Source: Pseudomonadota bacterium
GTDB lineage: Bacteria; Pseudomonadota; Alphaproteobacteria; Caulobacterales; Caulobacteraceae
Length of the DNA: 11,727 nucleotides
Direction of reading: 5' to 3'
NCBI GenBank assembly: GCA_023445705.1
Contig: JAEXKM010000324.1
Span: forward strand, 1-11,727
Positions 1 to 7,210 of this stretch are shown here, piece after piece (position 1 is the first letter of the stretch; each line of letters begins with the position of its first letter). The notes under the pieces were generated by a model. The model made no database searches, had not been told where the DNA came from, and was given only the letters and a program-made list of their open reading frames with translations. The translations under genes were made by a program, and so were the position numbers.

Positions 1-92
1 GAGGCCGATGCCGCCCAGGCCGAAGACGATGCAATTCGAGCCCGGCTCGACGCCCGCCGCATTGACCACGCGCCGACGCCTGTGGTGACGCC
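1..92 (-). pseudogene. Fragment of a class III-type zinc alcohol dehydrogenase, apparently frameshifted
   Basis: Read on the minus strand, positions 69 to 1 encode a stretch ending in EPGSNCIVFGLGGIGL. This matches the start of the NAD-binding Rossmann fold of S-(hydroxymethyl)glutathione dehydrogenase/class III alcohol dehydrogenase, including the GxGxxG nucleotide-binding motif. Just upstream, positions 92 to 70 encode GVTTGVGA, the segment that normally precedes it in this family, but in another reading frame. One extra base near position 70 would restore a continuous match. The N-terminal catalytic half with its zinc ligands is not found upstream: the sequence beyond position 92 does not resemble the family. 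I therefore read this as a 5'-truncated, frameshifted remnant whose 3' part may continue beyond the left edge. Alternatives are a sequencing error or a chance match of the short GVTTGVGA segment. Confidence 0.5.
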
Positions 93-359
93 GTAGATCG
101 CAAGCGCCGCCAAAATCCTCTCAAACAAATCGGCGCCATTGCTTACGAAATCGAACGAGAACTCCTGGCGAAGCGGTAGAGCGATCAATACCGGGCGCCG
201 GATCGGCCTCAAGCGATCAAGATAGAGGTCGCCTTTCCAGCCAGGAGGAAATGTTGCCAACTGGCGCGCCCCTCCAGATCCAGCGCTGCCTGAAAGCGAA
301 GCGCGCAGCTCTTGCAGACCGGCGAAGTCGCACAGTGCGCCGGCAGGCCAATGTCGCAT
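93..359 (-). other. Unrecognised minus-strand open frame leading into the dehydrogenase fragment
   Basis: An ATG at 359-357 on the minus strand opens a frame with no stop down to the left window edge. Its first 89 codons, before the dehydrogenase-like segment, encode a protein beginning MRHWPAGALCDFAGLQELRA and containing PPGWKGDLYLDRL and EFSFDFVSNGADLFERILA. I do not recognise a family. There is no convincing Shine-Dalgarno sequence before the ATG, and codon third positions are less GC-biased than in the genes to the right. It could be a short hypothetical gene, a remnant of a longer gene fused to the dehydrogenase fragment by rearrangement, or non-coding upstream DNA of the sigma-factor gene. 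The DFVS segment loosely recalls IS3-type transposases but is too weak to call. The whole stretch 1-422 contains no better-supported gene. Confidence 0.2.
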
Positions 360-384
360 GCGCCAGAGGACCGGATTTTCCGCG

Positions 385-412
385 CCCGTGCGTCTAGCTA
401 GGCAGGCACGGG
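385..412 (+). promoter_or_regulatory. Inverted repeat just before the sigma-factor ribosome binding site
   Basis: CCCGTGC at 385-391 and GCACGGG at 406-412 form a perfect 7-bp inverted repeat with a 14-base loop that contains the palindrome CTAGCTAG (394-401). It ends two bases before the AGGAG at 415-419. It could be an mRNA stem-loop affecting translation, or a DNA operator. No clear -35/-10 promoter could be assigned nearby. Confidence 0.4.
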
Positions 413-414
413 GC

Positions 415-419
415 AGGAG
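415..419 (+). promoter_or_regulatory. Ribosome binding site of the ECF sigma-factor gene
   Basis: AGGAG lies three bases before the ATG at 423. The spacing is short but this is the only Shine-Dalgarno-like sequence upstream, and it supports the start at 423. Confidence 0.55.
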
Positions 420-422
420 CCG

Positions 423-1004
423 ATGGACAAGAGCGAGAAAGACGCATGGTTCGTCCGGGAGGTCCTGCCTCTCGAGGCGGCCCTCATGCGCTTTCTCCGC
501 CGCAATTGGCGCGCGCCTCACGAAATCGACGACCTGCGTCAGGAGGTCTATGCACGGGTCTACGACGCGGCCGCCGCGACCCGTCCGCTGCTGGTTGGGG
601 CCTTCGTATTTCGAACCGCGCGAAATCTGCTGATCGACAAGGCGCGGCGCGCCAAGATCGTCAGTCTCGACTTCGTCGCCGAGATGGAAACCATCGAAAC
701 GTCCGTCGACATCGGCGGCGAGGATCGGCGCTTGACGGCCCGGCGCGAACTACGCGCCTTGGAGATCGCTTTGGCCCGTTTGCCCCCACGCTGCCGGGAG
801 GTCGTCATTCTCCGAAAGATCGAGGGACTGTCTCAACGGGAGGTCGCCAAGCGGATGGGGATCACCGAAGACACTGTCGAGCGGCAAGTGTCGAAAGGGG
901 TCCGCGCTCTGGCGCAGTCACTGTTTGAGGACGATCAAGGCTCCGGAGCACAGGAGCTGGCAAATTGGGGAAAACACGGGAAACGCCATGGCAAAAGCTC
1001 GTGA
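423..1004 (+). CDS. ECF-family RNA polymerase sigma factor, FecI-like
   Basis: This is a 193-residue sigma factor of the extracytoplasmic-function group, which directs RNA polymerase to a small set of promoters when released by its partner. Region 2 spans about residues 13-78, with the conserved EIDDLRQEVYARVYDAA segment (core binding) and FVFRTARNLLIDKARR (-10 recognition helix). Region 4 spans about 112-166, starting LPPRCREVVILRKIEGLS, with a helix-turn-helix (QREVAKRMGITEDTVERQVS) for the -35 element. Length is typical for the family. The ATG at 423 has an AGGAG three bases upstream. The last 17 bases overlap the following FecR-type gene, which points to translational coupling and a dedicated sigma/anti-sigma pair. 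The tail after region 4 is rich in Lys, His and Gly and is probably shaped by the overlap. Its likely target is its own operon including the STN-bearing receptor; this is inference from family behaviour. Confidence 0.95.
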   Translation: MDKSEKDAWFVREVLPLEAALMRFLRRNWRAPHEIDDLRQEVYARVYDAAAATRPLLVGAFVFRTARNLLIDKARRAKIVSLDFVAEMETIETSVDIGGEDRRLTARRELRALEIALARLPPRCREVVILRKIEGLSQREVAKRMGITEDTVERQVSKGVRALAQSLFEDDQGSGAQELANWGKHGKRHGKSS

Positions 1005-1929
1005 AATCGAGGTCCTGGCCGCCGAATGGATCGCACGACGCGATCGCGGCGACTGGACCGGCGCAGATGCGCAGGCGCTTGATCGGTGGCTTGAGGAAAG
1101 CCTCGATAACCGCGTAGCCTTTCTGCGTCTGGAAAGCGTCTGGACGCGCGCGGATCGGCTGGCGGCGCTGCCGGGGCTGACGCCGCCGCGCCGCTCTTCA
1201 GCTCCGCCAGCGTTCTGGCCGATCGCCGCTACGCTGGCGGTCTTCGTCCTGGCCGGCGCGGCCGGCGCCTATCTGACCGCTGCGCCAGATGAGCGCCACG
1301 CGATCAGCACTTCGGTCGGTGGACGCGCCTTGGCCCCGTTGGATGACGGCAGCAAGGTTGAGCTAAACACCGACACAGCCTTGAGGGTTGATCTTGGCCC
1401 TGGCGAGCGCCGCGTGTGGCTGGACCGCGGTGAGGCCTATTTCGACGTGGCCCATGATCCTGGGCGGCCGTTCGTCATCCGCGCAGGCGATGCCCGCATT
1501 CGGGTGGTGGGGACCCGCTTTGTTGTCCGCCGCAATGGCGATGAGACCGAAGTGGTCGTCGAAGACGGCAAGGTGGAGGTTGGCTCCTCGCGCGGCCTGC
1601 GTCGCAGCTTGTCGCTGGCTCGACCTGGCGACATGGTCGAGGCCGGGGAGGGCGCCACGCGCCTGTCACATCCGGGGCTTGAGGCGGTGCATGACGCCCT
1701 GGCCTGGCGGCGCGGCCAAGTGGTCTTCCAGGAGACCAGCCTTGCCGACGCGGCCGCCGTGTTCAATCGCTACAACCGAGTAAAATTGGTCGTCGCCGGG
1801 GATGCGGCCGCCATGCGCATCGGAGGCGCCTTCGACACCGCCAATGTCGACGACTTCGCCGGCCTGCTTTCCCAGGCCTACGGCTTGAAGGTGAAGCGAC
1901 AGGGTGACGAAATTTTTGTGTCGGACTGA
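988..1929 (+). CDS. FecR-type transmembrane anti-sigma factor/sensor
   Basis: This 313-residue inner-membrane protein is expected to hold the ECF sigma factor in the cytoplasm and to receive a signal from the outer-membrane receptor in the periplasm. Residues about 5-58 form the cytoplasmic FecR N-terminal domain, with its conserved tryptophans (AAEWIARRD, LDRWLEESLDNRVAF, ESVW). A single transmembrane helix lies at about 76-98 (FWPIAATLAVFVLAGAAGAY). The periplasmic FecR domain spans about 107-200, with the characteristic RGEAYFDVAHDPGRPFVI and VVGTRFVVRR segments. A C-terminal DUF4974/STN-like domain spans about 245-313 and is the part that contacts the receptor's signalling domain in known systems. 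I chose the ATG at 988, preceded by a GGGA at 978-981, over an in-frame TTG at 925, because the family domain begins right after it. It overlaps the sigma gene by 17 bases and is followed after 66 bases by the receptor gene. Confidence 0.95.
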   Translation: MAKAREIEVLAAEWIARRDRGDWTGADAQALDRWLEESLDNRVAFLRLESVWTRADRLAALPGLTPPRRSSAPPAFWPIAATLAVFVLAGAAGAYLTAAPDERHAISTSVGGRALAPLDDGSKVELNTDTALRVDLGPGERRVWLDRGEAYFDVAHDPGRPFVIRAGDARIRVVGTRFVVRRNGDETEVVVEDGKVEVGSSRGLRRSLSLARPGDMVEAGEGATRLSHPGLEAVHDALAWRRGQVVFQETSLADAAAVFNRYNRVKLVVAGDAAAMRIGGAFDTANVDDFAGLLSQAYGLKVKRQGDEIFVSD

Positions 1930-1962
1930 TCCCGGATTTTTCGCATCCCTTCGTCAACCCCA

Positions 1963-1983
1963 GTGAGGCCAAGGACGCCTCAC
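1963..1983 (+). promoter_or_regulatory. Stem-loop directly abutting the receptor ribosome binding site
   Basis: GTGAGGC at 1963-1969 and GCCTCAC at 1977-1983 pair perfectly over 7 bp around a 7-base loop. The stem ends at the base before the AGGGGGA Shine-Dalgarno sequence at 1984-1990. There is no T-run, so it is unlikely to be a simple terminator. It could protect or gate the receptor mRNA. Confidence 0.5.
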
Positions 1984-1990
1984 AGGGGGA
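1984..1990 (+). promoter_or_regulatory. Ribosome binding site of the first TonB-dependent receptor
   Basis: AGGGGGA lies five bases before the ATG at 1996. It is a strong purine-rich site and fixes this start, which is followed at once by a basic signal-peptide N-region. Confidence 0.7.
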
Positions 1991-1995
1991 TATAG

Positions 1996-4900
1996 ATGCA
2001 ATCAGTTCGTACGCGTCGGGCTCGGCTCGGCGCAGGAGTCGCTTTGGCCGCTCTGGCGCTCACCGCCTCGGCCGCTTCAGCCCAAGCTTTCGACGTCCCT
2101 GCGGGCGACCTGAAGTCCGCGCTCGACCTCTATGCGCGTCAGTCGCGCCAACAGTTGATCTATCGCCTAGACGACGTCGCCGGCGCGCGCAGCGCCGGCG
2201 CGCGAAACGCGCGCTCGCCCAGCGAAGCGCTCGCCCAAATCCTCGCCGGCTCGGGTCTCGAGATGCGCGCAGGTCCGGCCGGCGCCGTCGCGATCGTTCG
2301 CAGTGGGCCAGCGCCGGCCACGCCGCGGCTTCAACGCGCGGCCATGACCACACCGGTCGTCCTGCAAGCGGCCGCTGCGGCCATCGCGCCGTCGGCGCCG
2401 GCCGATCCGGTCGAGGTGGAAGAGGTGGTCATCACCGGCTCACGCATCGCGCGCCGCGACTACTCGGCCAACAGTCCCATCGTCACGGTCCAATCCGACG
2501 CACTGCAGAGCGCAGGCGCTCCTACCGTCGAGACTTACCTCAACCAGCTTCCGCAGTTCGCCGGCTCCACGGGTGCGACCAGCAACACCTCCACCAGCTT
2601 TGGCCAGGCCAACCTTGAACTCCGGGGTCTTGGCCGGGCCCGCACCCTCGTCCTGCTGGACGGTCGCAGGGTGGTGCCGGCCAACGCCGACGGCAGTGTC
2701 GACGTCAACATCTTGCCCCGAGCCCTGGTGGACAACATCGAGGTGATCACCGGCGGGGCTTCGGCGGTCTACGGCTCGGACGCCGTAGCAGGCGTGGTCA
2801 ACTTCAAGCTCAAGCAGAACTATGAGGGCATGATGGTCGACGCCCAATATGGCGCGACCGATCGAGGGGACGGCGAGAGCCTGGACCTGAGCGCAGTTCT
2901 CGGGGGGCGCTTCAACGAGGGGCGAGGTTCGGCCGTCCTGGCGCTCAGCTATTCAGAACGCCAGCCCGTGGGCGCTTCGGACCGCGATTTCACCGCTGGT
3001 AGCGGCTATTCCTCTACCGTTCCGCAAGGGGTGTCTGCGGCCATAGGCGCCAACCTGCCCACGCAGGCCGCCGTCGATTCGGTTTTCGCCAAGTACGGTG
3101 TCGCCGCTGGCGTCGTGAACCGCGCCTCGAACTTCTCCTTCAACGAGGACGGTACGCTGTTTTCGGCCACGCGCGGCGTGACGAACTTCCGCGGCGATGA
3201 TCCCTACTCGGTGATCAGCGGCCCAAACTTCTTCTTCGACTCCATCCCCTCCACCCAACTCGTCCTGCCGATGAACCGCTACTCGGCGTTCGGTAGGGTC
3301 AACTATGAGCTGACCTCCGGGATCGAAGCCTTCGGCCAGCTGCTGTTCACCCACTATGACGCCACAGTCGTTCAGGCTGCGGCGCCGGCCGCCGGCAACC
3401 CGGACGCTACGGGAACGGGCTTCTGGGCGCCCGTGAACAACCCGTTCATCCCAACCGATTTGGCGACCATCCTGTCGTCTCGCCCCGCGTCAGGCGCCGA
3501 CTTCCTGCTGAACAAACGCATGAGCGCCTCGGGCGAGCGGGTCCACACCTCTACCTACGACACTTTCCAGATCACCATGGGCCTCAAGGGCGCGATCGAG
3601 GCTATTGACGGCGGGTGGGACGTCAGCGGTTCCTATGGCCGCAATGGCTATCAGGTGGTGCAGGAGGGCGCGGTAAGCCACTCGGCGGTGACCAAGCTGC
3701 TCTATGCGGCCGACGGCGGCGCCAGCATCTGCGCCGGGGGTTACGATCCTTTCGGCATGACCTCGCTCTCCCCCGAGTGCGCCGCCTATGTCAATCGCAC
3801 CGCCAAGAACGACACAACCACCACCCAGCAAGTTGTCGAGGCCAACTTCCAGGGCAAGATTCTGACCTTGCCGGCCGGTGAAGTCCGGTTCGCCGCCGGC
3901 GCTTCCTACCGCGAGGACAACTATGAGTACCTGCCTGACAGCCTCGTCGCCGACGGCGATCTAGTCGGCATCCTGACCGCCAACGCCCTCAATGGCTCAA
4001 CCGACGTGCGCGAGCTTTACGGAGAGCTGCTCGTGCCGGTCGCTCGCGACCTGCCTTTCGTCGAGGAACTAAACCTCGGGGTCGGCTACCGCTACTCGGA
4101 TTACTCCAGCGTCGGTGGGGTGTCGTCATACAAAGCCGAATTCGACTGGCGGGCGGCCTCCGCGGTTCGCCTGCGCGGCGGCTACCAACGGGCGGTGCGC
4201 GCGCCGAGCATCGGTGAGCTCTACCTGCCGGCCTCGAAGGAGTTCGTGACCACCGGGGCCGCCTCGGCCACCGGGGTGTCTGGAGACCCCTGCGACGTCA
4301 ACAGTTCGTTCCGCAAAGGACCCGACGGACTCAAGGTCGCCGAGCTGTGCCTTGTGCAAGGCGTGCCGGCCGCGGTGATCGCGAGCTACACCTACGGCAA
4401 TACTCAAACGCCTTCGCTCAACGAGGGCAATCCGGACCTGACCGAAGAAACCGCCGACACCTTTTCGATGGGTCTGGTCTGGACGCCAGCCTTCGAAAGC
4501 CCATGGCTTGCGCGTCTGAACGCCTCGCTGGACTACTACAGCATCGACATCAAGGATGCGGTCGGCGTCATCAACACCAACACCTCGCTCCGCAATTGCT
4601 TCAATCTCGACGGCGCCAACCCGACCTATTCCAACACCAACTCCTACTGCAGTCTCATCTCCCGCGACCATGGAACAGGTGAGATCCTTACGGTCCTGCA
4701 GAAGCGCGCGAATCTCGGCCGCATCCGGACCTCGGGCTGGGACTTCGTGGTCGACTGGCGCCTGAGCCTCGACGAGATCGGGGCGCCGTTCAGCGGCTTG
4801 GCCGGCGTCAATCTCATGGGCACTCATCTCGACAAATACGAGATCAAGGAACTGCCCACGAGCAGCTTCGTCGACTATCGAGGCTCCATCGGCAGCGCTC

Positions 4901-5238
4901 TGGGAACGGCCTATCCGGAGTGGAAGCTGGTCACCACCTTCTCTTATGAGCTCGGTCCGCTCCGGACGGCGGTCAAGTGGCGCTACATCGACGCCATGAA
5001 GGATCGCTCCCTAGTCGGGGGCGGCGCTGCGACCGCGGTCAGTCCCTCGTCGGTCAGCTATCTCGACTTCGACGCCCGCTGGATCGTCAATGAAACCATC
5101 GAGCTGCGGGTCGGCGGCACCAACCTGACCGACAAGGATCCGCCGCCCTACACCTCGGCCGTTTCCATGAACACCGACCCCTCGACCTACGACGTGCTGG
5201 GACGGCGGTTCTACGTGGGGCTTCGCGCGCGCTTCTAA
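1996..5238 (+). CDS. TonB-dependent outer-membrane receptor with N-terminal STN signalling domain
   Basis: This 1080-residue outer-membrane transducer/transporter is powered by TonB-ExbBD and should both import a ligand and signal to FecR. Residues 1-29 form a signal peptide (basic MQSVRTRRAR, then an Ala/Leu core, cleavage near ASA). Residues about 32-102 are the STN (secretin/TonB short N-terminal) domain, beginning FDVPAGDLKSALDLYARQS. An Ala/Pro-rich linker leads to a TonB-box-like VEEVVIT at about 141-147. The plug spans about 155-272, with LVLLDGRRV, GGASAVYGSDAVAGVVNF. The rest is the beta-barrel, with GNPDLTEE at 811-818 and the terminal aromatic signature YVGLRARF. Six cysteines fall in three close pairs (579/595, 766/785, 868/885), probably disulfides in surface loops. 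It sits between the FecR gene and an exported hydrolase, which suggests a peptide- or ester-like ligand rather than a siderophore, but the substrate is unknown. Confidence 0.96.
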   Translation: MQSVRTRRARLGAGVALAALALTASAASAQAFDVPAGDLKSALDLYARQSRQQLIYRLDDVAGARSAGARNARSPSEALAQILAGSGLEMRAGPAGAVAIVRSGPAPATPRLQRAAMTTPVVLQAAAAAIAPSAPADPVEVEEVVITGSRIARRDYSANSPIVTVQSDALQSAGAPTVETYLNQLPQFAGSTGATSNTSTSFGQANLELRGLGRARTLVLLDGRRVVPANADGSVDVNILPRALVDNIEVITGGASAVYGSDAVAGVVNFKLKQNYEGMMVDAQYGATDRGDGESLDLSAVLGGRFNEGRGSAVLALSYSERQPVGASDRDFTAGSGYSSTVPQGVSAAIGANLPTQAAVDSVFAKYGVAAGVVNRASNFSFNEDGTLFSATRGVTNFRGDDPYSVISGPNFFFDSIPSTQLVLPMNRYSAFGRVNYELTSGIEAFGQLLFTHYDATVVQAAAPAAGNPDATGTGFWAPVNNPFIPTDLATILSSRPASGADFLLNKRMSASGERVHTSTYDTFQITMGLKGAIEAIDGGWDVSGSYGRNGYQVVQEGAVSHSAVTKLLYAADGGASICAGGYDPFGMTSLSPECAAYVNRTAKNDTTTTQQVVEANFQGKILTLPAGEVRFAAGASYREDNYEYLPDSLVADGDLVGILTANALNGSTDVRELYGELLVPVARDLPFVEELNLGVGYRYSDYSSVGGVSSYKAEFDWRAASAVRLRGGYQRAVRAPSIGELYLPASKEFVTTGAASATGVSGDPCDVNSSFRKGPDGLKVAELCLVQGVPAAVIASYTYGNTQTPSLNEGNPDLTEETADTFSMGLVWTPAFESPWLARLNASLDYYSIDIKDAVGVINTNTSLRNCFNLDGANPTYSNTNSYCSLISRDHGTGEILTVLQKRANLGRIRTSGWDFVVDWRLSLDEIGAPFSGLAGVNLMGTHLDKYEIKELPTSSFVDYRGSIGSALGTAYPEWKLVTTFSYELGPLRTAVKWRYIDAMKDRSLVGGGAATAVSPSSVSYLDFDARWIVNETIELRVGGTNLTDKDPPPYTSAVSMNTDPSTYDVLGRRFYVGLRARF

Positions 5239-5246
5239 AGATCTCT

Positions 5247-5271
5247 GGACGCGTCGCGCTGCGGCGCGTCC
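5247..5271 (+). promoter_or_regulatory. Strong stem-loop between receptor and hydrolase genes
   Basis: GGACGCG at 5247-5253 pairs with CGCGTCC at 5265-5271. Inside it, TCGC pairs with GCGG through one wobble, giving an 11-bp stem with a 3-base loop in the 48-base gap between the two genes. No T-run follows, and the hydrolase ribosome binding site begins four bases later. It is likely an mRNA 3'-end stabiliser for the receptor message, a partial terminator, or a translation control element. Confidence 0.5.
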
Positions 5272-5274
5272 CAC

Positions 5275-5279
5275 AAGGA
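5275..5279 (+). promoter_or_regulatory. Ribosome binding site of the S15-like hydrolase
   Basis: AAGGA lies seven bases before the ATG at 5287, which is normal spacing, and fixes the start in front of a clear signal peptide. Confidence 0.7.
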
Positions 5280-5286
5280 CCTCCAC

Positions 5287-7086
5287 ATGACCCTCACACG
5301 TAAACTCGCCTCCGCGAGCATTGCAGCGCTGCTTCTGGCCTTAGCCGGTAGCGCTCTTGCAGCGCCAGCCCCGGCCGCTCCCAATGCGGCCGTCACCCGT
5401 CCTTACGAGATGGAGTTTAACGTGCGCATCCCGATGCGCGACGGGACCCATCTCAGCGGCACCATTTTCCGGCCTAAGGATCAGAAGGGGCCGCTGCCGG
5501 TCATCCTCACGATCACGCCCTACGTCGCCGATCGCTTCACCGACGTCGGCGCGTATTTCGCCCAGCACGGCTACGTCTTTGCCTCGGTCGACAGCCGAGG
5601 TCGCGGCAATTCGGATGGCGTGTTCACGCCCTGGGTGGTGGAAGGTCCTGATGGCTACGACGCCATCGAATGGCTCGCCAAGCAGCCGTGGTCGGACGGC
5701 CAGGTCGGGACCTGGGGTGGCTCCTATGGCGGCAAGAACCAGTGGATGTTCGCCGGCGAAGCGCCCCCGGCGTTGAAGACCATCGTCCCGACCGCCGCCG
5801 GCATGGTGGGCGAAAACATCGGGATGCATAACGGCAACATCCACCGGGCGTACAACTTCAACTGGATCGTCAACACCGCAGGGGCGACCGCCAACGGCGC
5901 TCTTTCAGGCGACGACACCTATTGGATGGGGGCCTATGCAGACATCAGCCGCGGCGATGTCCCACACCGCGATTTCGACAAGCTCGCCGGATATCCGAGT
6001 GCGATCTGGCAGGAGTGGATGAGGCATCCGACCATGGACGCCTTCTGGGATGCAGCAAGCCCGGATCCCGCTAAGTACGCCAAGATCAAGATCCCGGTCC
6101 TGTCGATCAGCGGGCAATACGACGTATCGCAGACCGGGACCCAGAAGTTCCGGCGCTGGCACATGGAGGCGGTGGAGCCCGCAGTGGCTGATCAGAGCTA
6201 TTTGCTCATCGGCCCCTGGAACCACCCAGGCACGCGCGTGCCGAAACGCAAGCTGGGCGGGGTGGACATGGGCGAGGCGGCCTTGCTCGACGTCAAGGGC
6301 TTGCACGTGGCCTGGTTCGACTACGTCATGAAGGGAGGGCCAAGGCCGGCCTTCCTGAAAGACCATTTCGTCTATTACCTGCTCGGAGCGAACGAGTGGC
6401 GTTCGGCCAGCGATGTCGCGGCGGCGACCGCGCGGACCGAAACGCTTGTCCTGTCTTCGCCGAAGACGAGCGCCGGTTCTATCGGCGACCGCGGGGTGCT
6501 GGTCGCCAAGGCTGGCCGCGAGACGCCCGACGCCTATGTCTACGACCCGGGCCTCCCGGCCCTCAATGAGGGCTTCGAGGCCGCCGAACTGGTCCCGGAC
6601 TATCTTATCAACCCTGGAATGATGCGGCGCCTTGACGGCGATGGCCTGGTCTATGACACCGCGCCGCTCTCGGCCCCGGCCAACCTCGTGGGAACCCCGT
6701 CGGTCGACCTGACCCTTGCCATGGATGTGCCTGACACAGACATCCGCGTCGCGCTCTATGCGGTCCATCCAGACGGCACGGTCATCTTCCTGGCTCAAGA
6801 TCAGGTTCGCGCGCGCTACCGCAAGAGCACCCGCAAGGCCGAGTTGGTCACCCCGGGCAAGCCTGACCTATACCGGTTCAAGGAGTTCCCGTTCGTCGCC
6901 CATCGCCTCGAGGCCGGGACGGTCATCCGGATGCTGGTGGTCCCGCTCGGGGCCAGCATGCACAATGAGCGCAATCGCAACGCCGGGGGCGTCATCGCCG
7001 ACGAGACCAATAAGGACAATCGGATCGCCCACGTAAGGGTGCTGCTTGGGGGTGCGAGCAAGGTGCGGCTTCCCTGGGGCGCATAG
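5287..7086 (+). CDS. Exported CocE/NonD-family (S15-like) serine hydrolase
   Basis: This 599-residue alpha/beta-hydrolase belongs to the X-Pro dipeptidyl-peptidase/CocE group, whose members cut amide or ester bonds (X-Pro peptides, amino-acid esters, acyl amides). A signal peptide covers about residues 1-26 (RK, then a Leu/Ala core, cleavage near ALA), so it should act in the periplasm or be secreted. The catalytic domain runs to about 350: IPMRDGTHLSGTIFRP near 48-63, SVDSRGRGNSDG near 100-111, nucleophile Ser146 in GTWGGSYGG, Asp279 in ISGQYD and His313 in GPWNHPG, so the triad is intact. The C-terminal jelly-roll domain (about 390-599) carries LVYDTAPLSAPANLVGTPSV and the DTDIRVALYAVHPDG signature. 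The Asp-x-Glu-Asp pattern that binds the amino group in alpha-amino-acid ester hydrolases is replaced by D279-V-S-Q, which argues against that activity. It lies 48 bases after the receptor gene and probably processes the ligand that receptor imports. The exact substrate is not known. Confidence 0.92.
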   Translation: MTLTRKLASASIAALLLALAGSALAAPAPAAPNAAVTRPYEMEFNVRIPMRDGTHLSGTIFRPKDQKGPLPVILTITPYVADRFTDVGAYFAQHGYVFASVDSRGRGNSDGVFTPWVVEGPDGYDAIEWLAKQPWSDGQVGTWGGSYGGKNQWMFAGEAPPALKTIVPTAAGMVGENIGMHNGNIHRAYNFNWIVNTAGATANGALSGDDTYWMGAYADISRGDVPHRDFDKLAGYPSAIWQEWMRHPTMDAFWDAASPDPAKYAKIKIPVLSISGQYDVSQTGTQKFRRWHMEAVEPAVADQSYLLIGPWNHPGTRVPKRKLGGVDMGEAALLDVKGLHVAWFDYVMKGGPRPAFLKDHFVYYLLGANEWRSASDVAAATARTETLVLSSPKTSAGSIGDRGVLVAKAGRETPDAYVYDPGLPALNEGFEAAELVPDYLINPGMMRRLDGDGLVYDTAPLSAPANLVGTPSVDLTLAMDVPDTDIRVALYAVHPDGTVIFLAQDQVRARYRKSTRKAELVTPGKPDLYRFKEFPFVAHRLEAGTVIRMLVVPLGASMHNERNRNAGGVIADETNKDNRIAHVRVLLGGASKVRLPWGA

Positions 7087-7135
7087 TGCTGGCGGCTTTG
7101 CCGCGCTGAGGGACCCCACGCCCTCGGCCGGCAGG

Positions 7136-7160
7136 GGGCCGGCGACGTTGTCGCCGGCCC
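7136..7160. terminator. Perfect 11-bp stem-loop between convergent genes, likely bidirectional terminator
   Basis: GGGCCGGCGAC at 7136-7146 pairs perfectly with GTCGCCGGCCC at 7150-7160 around a 3-base loop. It lies in the 140-base gap between the 3' ends of the S15-like and S9-like genes, where a shared terminator is expected. No T-run follows on either strand, so if it terminates transcription it may need Rho or rely on stem strength alone. Confidence 0.6.
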
Positions 7161-7183
7161 AACGCCCCGAGCCTTGGGTTGGG

Positions 7184-7210
7184 GCGCGCCCTGTCGCCGT
7201 TCGGGCGCGC
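7184..7210. terminator. Second stem-loop in the convergent gap, possible terminator for the minus-strand pair
   Basis: GCGCGCCC at 7184-7191 pairs perfectly with GGGCGCGC at 7203-7210 around an 11-base loop, 17 bases beyond the S9-like stop codon in its direction of transcription. It is less compact than the stem at 7136-7160 and lacks a T-run. Confidence 0.35.

Noticed and set aside
93..200. IS3-type transposase fragment suggested by an FDFVS segment
   Set aside because: Only a few residues agree with the transposase DFV motif. The surrounding sequence and catalytic residues do not fit.
925..987. An upstream TTG start extending the FecR-type protein by 21 residues
   Set aside because: The added residues lie inside the sigma-factor region and do not match the FecR N-terminus. 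The ATG at 988 begins right at the family domain and has its own purine-rich site.
4126..4827. Minus-strand open frame of 233 codons inside the first receptor gene
   Set aside because: It is the shadow of a high-GC gene in another frame. It shows no recognisable domain, and the receptor frame has clear family motifs across the same stretch.
423..5238. Ferric-citrate or siderophore uptake function by analogy with FecI/FecR/FecA
   Set aside because: Only the signalling architecture is shared. No siderophore biosynthesis or ABC permease genes are present, and the adjacent hydrolases point to another ligand class.
5905..6798. Minus-strand open frame of 297 codons inside the S15-like hydrolase
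   Set aside because: The plus-strand frame carries catalytic Asp279, His313 and the C-terminal domain here. The antisense translation resembles no protein family.
7092..7104. Short hairpin GCGGC-TTT-GCCGC after the S15-like stop codon
   Set aside because: A 5-bp stem is expected by chance in DNA of this composition, and a much stronger stem lies 30 bases further on.
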